Source of the DNA: a virus
Virus record (IMG/VR): IMGVR_UViG_3300037502_001755
Span: 1 to 63,210 of that record
Reading direction: 5' to 3' (one strand)
DNA: 63,210 nucleotides
Part shown: positions 58,081-63,210 of the stretch, one piece after another
Layout: each line of letters begins with the position of its first letter
How positions within the stretch are numbered: position 1 is the first letter of the stretch
Translations under genes and position numbers: made by a program
Notes under the pieces: generated by a model
What the model was told of the DNA's origin: nothing
Database searches by the model: none
Seen by the model: the letters and a program-made list of their open reading frames with translations, nothing else

Positions 58081-61000
58081 ATGGCAAAGTACCTGAACCT
58101 ACCGGATGGAACCTCTCTTCGACTCAAAGAGGGCGAAACCAAAAATCAGGCGCTTGCCAGAGCGTTTGAAAAATACCCCGAAGCGTTTGGTTTTGGTGCG
58201 GCGGCTGCGGCTCCTGCCGAGCAACCAGAGTCCGGCTTCACCCCCGCGCTGAAGTCCGGGTTTGCTGAACTAAAGTCGGGCCTTGCTGCGCTGGCCGGTA
58301 AGACCGGCGTCATGGATACGGCGGCGGCTGAAAAATACATTGCGGAGCAGGAGGCGTATCAAAAACGCACCTTCAAGCCCACCGCTACCTTTGGCGAAGC
58401 GCCGGTCACCAAGACCCTCGAACTGTTGGGTGGTTCGCTGCCGTACATGGCAGCACCCCTTGTCGTTGGTGGAGCGGCGGCCACTGCCCCGGTCTCTGCC
58501 CCTGTAGCTACGGCCCTCGGTCTTGGTGCCGCAGGCGCTGCATCGGCTACGCAGTTCACAGGTTCGAACCTACGAGCGCAAATGCGGGGTGAGGAGGGTG
58601 TTGCCCCCAGGACGCTTGCCCAGACCGAACTGGCTCCGGCGTTTGGTGCGTCCATCCCACAGGCCGCGATGGATGCGCTGAGCTTCAAGATGATGCCCGG
58701 TATCCGGCAGATTCTTACTGCTGCGGGTAAAGACGTTACTCCGGCTGCCGCCAAGAAGATTGCGGAGCAGGGCGTGCGCGAGACTGTCAAGGACTACACG
58801 CTTGCTACCGGTAAGTCGATGAGCGTCGAAGGTCTGACTGAAGTCGGACAGCAGTTTCTTGAGCGGATGCAGGCGGGTCTTGAACTCACGGACGCCAAAG
58901 CCCGGGACGAATACTTCGACAGTCTGGTTGGCGGTGTGGTTCTTGGCGGTGTGTTGTCCCCTGCAGGCCGCTACGTCGAGCGCCGAGGCGAGGCCAAGAA
59001 AGAGAAAGCGGTAGAGCTTGAGGAAGCCAAAGCGCTGGAGGCACAGCAAGCGGCGCAGCGGGAAGCAGAAGCCGCGCAGCGGCAGACCCCCGAAGGTCGG
59101 CTGGCTTTTGTGCAGGAATACGAGGCCCGGCTTGCGCGGTTCAACGAACTCAAGGCCATCAAAAAGCCCGGCAGTGACGCCAGCCCGTTGCAGCAGGCCG
59201 AGTACAGCGAGATCAAGAAAGAACGCCAAGACCTCGCCAAGCAGTTAACCAAGGACACAAAAGAGTACAAGGCCGCCAAGACGGCTGTGGCCGACCTGTT
59301 GGAGCAGCAGCGCGTAGCGGGCATGACGCCCGAGGACTACATGCTGGAGCAGATGGGGCTTGAGACGCCGGAGGCGCCCGCGCCCAGAATGCGCACGGTC
59401 ATCGACGAGTTTGGCCAGATCACTGAGGTGCCCGAGACCGCGCCTGAAGCTGAACCTGTTGGGGAAGGCGAGCAGTACCTGAACGCTCAGGTGCAGGCGG
59501 CTCGGGAGATGGGTGCACTGGATATTGCTGACATGGCGGACTTCGCCATGCAGGACCCGATCAAGGCGGCGCAGGCCGTTAAAGAAGGCGCGGGTGTTCA
59601 GGGACTGAGCCCCCAAGATAACGGCGCGTTGCTCGGTGGCATCCGGCTGCGTTTGAAAGCGCTGGAGAGACAAGCTGCCGACAGGGCCAAAGCCGAGATG
59701 GCGCAGCGCACCGAAGACCTCAAAGCGCAAAAGCCGGGCGAAGGCGCTAGTGCCGAGCAGCAACAGCTTGCAGACTTGTTTGAAGAGCAAGGCACGACCC
59801 TGCGCGAGGGCGAGCCCAACTTTGATTATCTCGATCCGGTTTTCGAGAAAGCGTTTGGTGGCGAGGAAGTCATCAAGGTCGACCCCAACGTCACCCCCGT
59901 TAAGAACGCCGCCGCTTTGCGTGCGCGGATCACCACGTTGGAGCAGGAGATTGCCAAGGCTCGGGAAGAAGCTGACGCTGCACGGCGCACCCGTAACCCG
60001 CAGGCTGTGGTTGATGCGCGCAGGAACATTGCCAGTCTGAACAATCAGATTGAGACCATGACGCAGGAGAGCGGCGTCTACATCCCCCAGATGATGACCC
60101 TGCGCCAACAGCAGCAGGCATCCCTTGCGGCGCTGGACGACATTGCTGACCAGCTTCGTAGCGGCCAGACGCTTGGCGGCCCCAATAAGGAAATGGCGGC
60201 GTCCACGGAGCAGACCCTGAAGAACCGGGCGGAGAGAGAACGCGCTGCGCTGGTTACGGCGGCTTTGCAAGAGGCGGCGCTGCATCGACGCGCCCAAGGC
60301 GCGCCCGCGTTGACCCGAGACGAAGCGCTCAAGGCGGCCATCAAACTGTCGGACACCGTCAACGACTTTATTGCCCGCGCCGCCACTAAAGCCGCGCCCG
60401 CTGAGACTGAAGAAGTAGTTGTTGAGCCCGCACAGATGCGCGCCAATAAGGTTGTGCGCGGTGCACGCACCGAGATGCGTGAGGTTACGCCTGCGCAGCA
60501 GGCCCTGAGTCTGGCAGAGCGCAAGCACTTTAATCAGCGGCTGCAAACCGTTATTGATAACCTGACCAAGGTGGAGCGCGCACCGGCCACCAAGACAGAC
60601 GAAGGTTTCCTCAAGCAGCAGTTTGCGACCACCGAGGCCAAGAAGGTTGCAGAAGCTCGGGGTGAGACGGCCACAACGGTTGGGGGAGAACTGCGCCGCC
60701 GCACGGAGTTTGTACGCGAGAAGATGTCGCGGATGAACCTGACGCCTGCCAACGTTGGCAGAAGTTGGATGGCTACCCGCAACGCGCTCAACCGCGCGGC
60801 TGACGTACTCGACAGTGGGAAACCCACGACGGCGCTGCTCGATGCCGTCGAGCCTGTGGTTGACTCCGTCCTCATGGGCCGCGAGATTTCTCAGGCCGAC
60901 CTTCGCGCTATTGCAGACGCGCTGGCAGCAGCCAAGCCCACGGCACTCGAACAGAAAGAAGCTGGCCAGAAATCGTTTGACCTTGAGTTTACGGGCCCCG

Positions 61001-63210
61001 AGGTGGAGACGCCCTATGAAGGGAAAGGGCGCGAGAAGCCTGCTGTTGCGTACAAGTTGCGCGGCATCAGCGACGAGTTTGGATACATCCGTGCTACTCC
61101 GGCTAACTTCGCCAAGTCCCCCCGCATCAAGTCGGTGTGGGACGCGCTGGAGAAAGCCCGGGCGCTACAAGCTCAGCAAGCTAAAGCGGCTGCGCAGCGC
61201 AAGGCGCGAGAGACCGCCGGGATTGCCACCATCGAGAAGCTCAAGGATCAGATCGACAACATCGAGCAGAGCACCGAGTTTTTCTGGAAGAACCAGCCTA
61301 AGTGGACTGAAGCGCAGATTGCCAAAGCGTTTGTGCAGTTCCCTGACATTGGACAGACCCCGGAAGAAAAGGCGCTTGTCCGTAAGTATTTGTCACGAAC
61401 CAAGCTGACCCCGCAGGAATCGGCGGCGGTTGACCAGATTCTGCGCGCATTTCGCGAAACGCATATGGCTGAGTATGCGGCCAAGATTAAGCAGTCTCAG
61501 ATTCTGCTTGCGCAAGGCATCCGGCTTGATGCGGTCGAGAACTCGTTGGCGGACTTCGCACAGTCCAGCAACGCCAAGTCTCGCGAAGCTGCCAAGGCTT
61601 TGGCTGCACGTATTGCGCCCCTGCAAACCGCGATCAAACAGATCAAGTCGATGCTGCGCGGCACTCCGGTGCTGACCGAGGCACAGAAACGCCTGATGCA
61701 GGCGGACGAAGCTGTGAAGAAACAGCGCGACGAGTTCCAGCGTGCGGTGGAGCAGGCGCTCATGAAGTCCCGGGCCGAGATCGAGGCCGCCCGCGCAGAA
61801 CTCCTTGACCCCCGGTTGGCTGAGATTGGCAAAGCGCTGGACGAAGCCAAGGCAACGCTGGATAAAGAGCAGGCTGAACTCGACAAAATCAAAAAACGTT
61901 TTGACGAAGTGCTGGCGCAGGAGTCGGGGCGGGATCGTGCGCAACTGGCTACGTATCAGTTGTTCCGGTACGAGGAGAAGAAGGGCATCATTGATGACCT
62001 GAAGGCCAAGATTGCAGAGCAGGAGACGGTGCTCAATAAGCTAGTCGAAGACCGCTTTGGCGAAATCGACGGCAAAACCATTACGGTTCAGGCCATGCTG
62101 GATAAGAACGTCCGCATGGAGCGCGACTACCTTGAGATGATGGAAGCGCAACTCGCCGCCTTGCGCGGAGAGAACGTCATCGACCAGCCGAACAAGTATC
62201 CGTTCGCTGCGCGGCGCGCCCAGCTTAACGTGGATGCGCAAAAGAAACAGGTACAGGCTGCCGAGAAGCGCGCCGACGACTTCAAGAAAGAATCGGCCAA
62301 GGCCAAGGAAGATATTAAGCAGCAGTGGAGTGGTCTGCGTCGGGTCAGCGGTGTTGTGCAGTCGCTGGACGAGATTCGTGAGCAGCAGCGCATGGACAAG
62401 CTGCGCGAAGAGATGATGCGCGACACGATGAACGCGGCGGAGAAAGCCAAGACCGACGCCGAGAAGCAGGCGGTCATCGACGACATCATTGAAGAGCAGA
62501 ATCAACTGGCGCTTGATATTGCCCGCTACCCGGGCCCGATGGACCGTGAAGGTCTGGTCGATTTGTTGGCCAGCAAAAAGCCCACGGATGAAGAGAAAGC
62601 GCTGTATACCATCAAGTTTGACCTGCTGCAAAAATACGGCATCCTCGATGCACAGCTTGACGTTATTAAAGAAGGCAAGCCCAAGCGCCCCCCGCGTCCT
62701 GCCACCGCGCCCAGCACGGCAGTCATGTCTGCGCAGAAACCTCTGCGTACCGGTGCTGTGCTGGAGGAATATACCCGCGAAGAAGTACGCGAAGCCAACC
62801 GTCTGGCAGGACAGATTCGCGGAACCAAAGCTGCGCCCGCGCCCAAGCCTTCGACCAAAGTTCAGCGCGGCAGTGGTGTGTTGGACGAGGACATCGGGCT
62901 GTTTGATGAGCCTGATCTTGACGGTGTGTTCCGCACAACCAACAAGGCGGGGCCCGGCCTCAAAGGCGAGACGATTGCCAAGATTGTGGCAAAACTGACG
63001 GAGGGCTGGTCGCGCATGCCCGAAGTAGTTATTGTGGCGGACGAAAAGGGGTTGCCAGCTCGTATATATGAGCAAGCGGTAGCGCAAGACAAGCTTGGAA
63101 AAATTCCCGGCTTGTACGATCCGAAGACCAAGAAGGTCTACCTGATTGCCGCCAACCTCAAGGACGATGCGGACGTGGCGCTCACGATTGCTCACGAGGT
63201 GGCAGGACAC
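58081..63210 (+). CDS. Giant polyvalent virion protein, N-terminal part (continues at 1-2949)
   Basis: ATG at 58081 opens a frame of 1,710 codons that stays open to the window end and continues in frame at position 1 to the stop at 2947-2949, about 2,690 residues. Early part: LLGGSLPYMAAPLVVGGAA and IPQAAMDALSFKMMPGIRQI, typical of virion polyvalent proteins, followed by long E/K/A-rich coiled coils (residues ~300-1600). The C-terminal end of this part contains AHEVAGH, the first half of a zincin motif. It is presumed packaged and ejected into the host. Confidence 0.85.
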   Translation, partial: MAKYLNLPDGTSLRLKEGETKNQALARAFEKYPEAFGFGAAAAAPAEQPESGFTPALKSGFAELKSGLAALAGKTGVMDTAAAEKYIAEQEAYQKRTFKPTATFGEAPVTKTLELLGGSLPYMAAPLVVGGAAATAPVSAPVATALGLGAAGAASATQFTGSNLRAQMRGEEGVAPRTLAQTELAPAFGASIPQAAMDALSFKMMPGIRQILTAAGKDVTPAAAKKIAEQGVRETVKDYTLATGKSMSVEGLTEVGQQFLERMQAGLELTDAKARDEYFDSLVGGVVLGGVLSPAGRYVERRGEAKKEKAVELEEAKALEAQQAAQREAEAAQRQTPEGRLAFVQEYEARLARFNELKAIKKPGSDASPLQQAEYSEIKKERQDLAKQLTKDTKEYKAAKTAVADLLEQQRVAGMTPEDYMLEQMGLETPEAPAPRMRTVIDEFGQITEVPETAPEAEPVGEGEQYLNAQVQAAREMGALDIADMADFAMQDPIKAAQAVKEGAGVQGLSPQDNGALLGGIRLRLKALERQAADRAKAEMAQRTEDLKAQKPGEGASAEQQQLADLFEEQGTTLREGEPNFDYLDPVFEKAFGGEEVIKVDPNVTPVKNAAALRARITTLEQEIAKAREEADAARRTRNPQAVVDARRNIASLNNQIETMTQESGVYIPQMMTLRQQQQASLAALDDIADQLRSGQTLGGPNKEMAASTEQTLKNRAERERAALVTAALQEAALHRRAQGAPALTRDEALKAAIKLSDTVNDFIARAATKAAPAETEEVVVEPAQMRANKVVRGARTEMREVTPAQQALSLAERKHFNQRLQTVIDNLTKVERAPATKTDEGFLKQQFATTEAKKVAEARGETATTVGGELRRRTEFVREKMSRMNLTPANVGRSWMATRNALNRAADVLDSGKPTTALLDAVEPVVDSVLMGREISQADLRAIADALAAAKPTALEQKEAGQKSFDLEFTGPEVETPYEGKGREKPAVAYKLRGISDEFGYIRATPANFAKSPRIKSVWDALEKARALQAQQAKAAAQRKARETAGIATIEKLKDQIDNIEQSTEFFWKNQPKWTEAQIAKAFVQFPDIGQTPEEKALVRKYLSRTKLTPQESAAVDQILRAFRETHMAEYAAKIKQSQILLAQGIRLDAVENSLADFAQSSNAKSREAAKALAARIAPLQTAIKQIKSMLRGTPVLTEAQKRLMQADEAVKKQRDEFQRAVEQALMKSRAEIEAARAELLDPRLAEIGKALDEAKATLDKEQAELDKIKKRFDEVLAQESGRDRAQLATYQLFRYEEKKGIIDDLKAKIAEQETVLNKLVEDRFGEIDGKTITVQAMLDKNVRMERDYLEMMEAQLAALRGENVIDQPNKYPFAARRAQLNVDAQKKQVQAAEKRADDFKKESAKAKEDIKQQWSGLRRVSGVVQSLDEIREQQRMDKLREEMMRDTMNAAEKAKTDAEKQAVIDDIIEEQNQLALDIARYPGPMDREGLVDLLASKKPTDEEKALYTIKFDLLQKYGILDAQLDVIKEGKPKRPPRPATAPSTAVMSAQKPLRTGAVLEEYTREEVREANRLAGQIRGTKAAPAPKPSTKVQRGSGVLDEDIGLFDEPDLDGVFRTTNKAGPGLKGETIAKIVAKLTEGWSRMPEVVIVADEKGLPARIYEQAVAQDKLGKIPGLYDPKTKKVYLIAANLKDDADVALTIAHEVAGH

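Noticed and set aside
1-63210. tRNA genes, CRISPR arrays, integrase and attachment sites
   Set aside because: I saw no cloverleaf-like sequences, no regularly spaced direct repeats, and no recombinase motifs; small structured RNAs could still be missed by eye.

Overview
The window reads as the complete genome of a lytic, tailed double-stranded DNA phage, most likely podovirus-like, linearised inside a gene. The last codon of the window and the first codon are in the same open frame. Joining the ends gives one giant gene of about 2,690 codons, and the join lies exactly on a zincin-type metallopeptidase motif. The molecule is therefore circular, circularly permuted or terminally redundant. I see no integrase, tape-measure gene, tail sheath or tube, RNA polymerase or tRNA. 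Portal, head-tail adaptors, a gp10-like tail protein and several large internal virion proteins are present, as in short-tailed phages. Base composition, the GH19 endolysin and the small-protein repertoire suggest a proteobacterial, possibly freshwater betaproteobacterial, host; this is inference.

Layout. Two opposed arms diverge from a non-coding control region of about 490 bp (26867-27356). The left arm (2906-26866, minus strand) is the early/replication arm. Moving away from the control region it holds small unknown genes, an AT-rich island flanked by inverted repeats (25195-25498), and a set of unknown regulators. Next come an AAA+ MoxR-type ATPase, a VWA/metallopeptidase protein and a DUF3150 protein (18198-21465). 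A long train of small ATGA-overlapping genes (13672-17181) follows. The arm ends with the replication/recombination genes: VRR-NUC nuclease, family A DNA polymerase, a small HExxH protein, a RecB-like nuclease, an HNH protein, an SNF2-type helicase, an SSB-like protein, an HTH regulator and an AEP-primase/helicase.

The right arm (27357-63210, plus strand, continuing through 1-2949) is the late arm. It runs through terminase, portal, a GroES-like protein, scaffold, capsid, small head proteins (one interrupted by an endonuclease VII gene), adaptors, a fiber/spike cluster and the lysis module. It ends with the gp10-like protein, internal virion proteins, a GNAT acetyltransferase and the giant polyvalent protein.

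Regulation visible in the DNA. A 17-bp dyad (GCGGAC-N5-GTCCGC) occurs six times, all between 21.5 and 26.8 kb of the early arm. Many early genes share an almost identical ribosome-binding cassette (GGAGAACCAACCATG). The control region contains a TTGACA-N17-TTTAAA early promoter, a leader terminator just before the first early gene, and a candidate ~73-nt minus-strand RNA. Late-arm gaps hold spaced promoter-like sequences and intrinsic terminators at 35606 and 58023. The most intriguing items are the dyad family, the flanked AT-rich island (candidate origin), the ATPase/VWA cassette and the junction-spanning giant gene.
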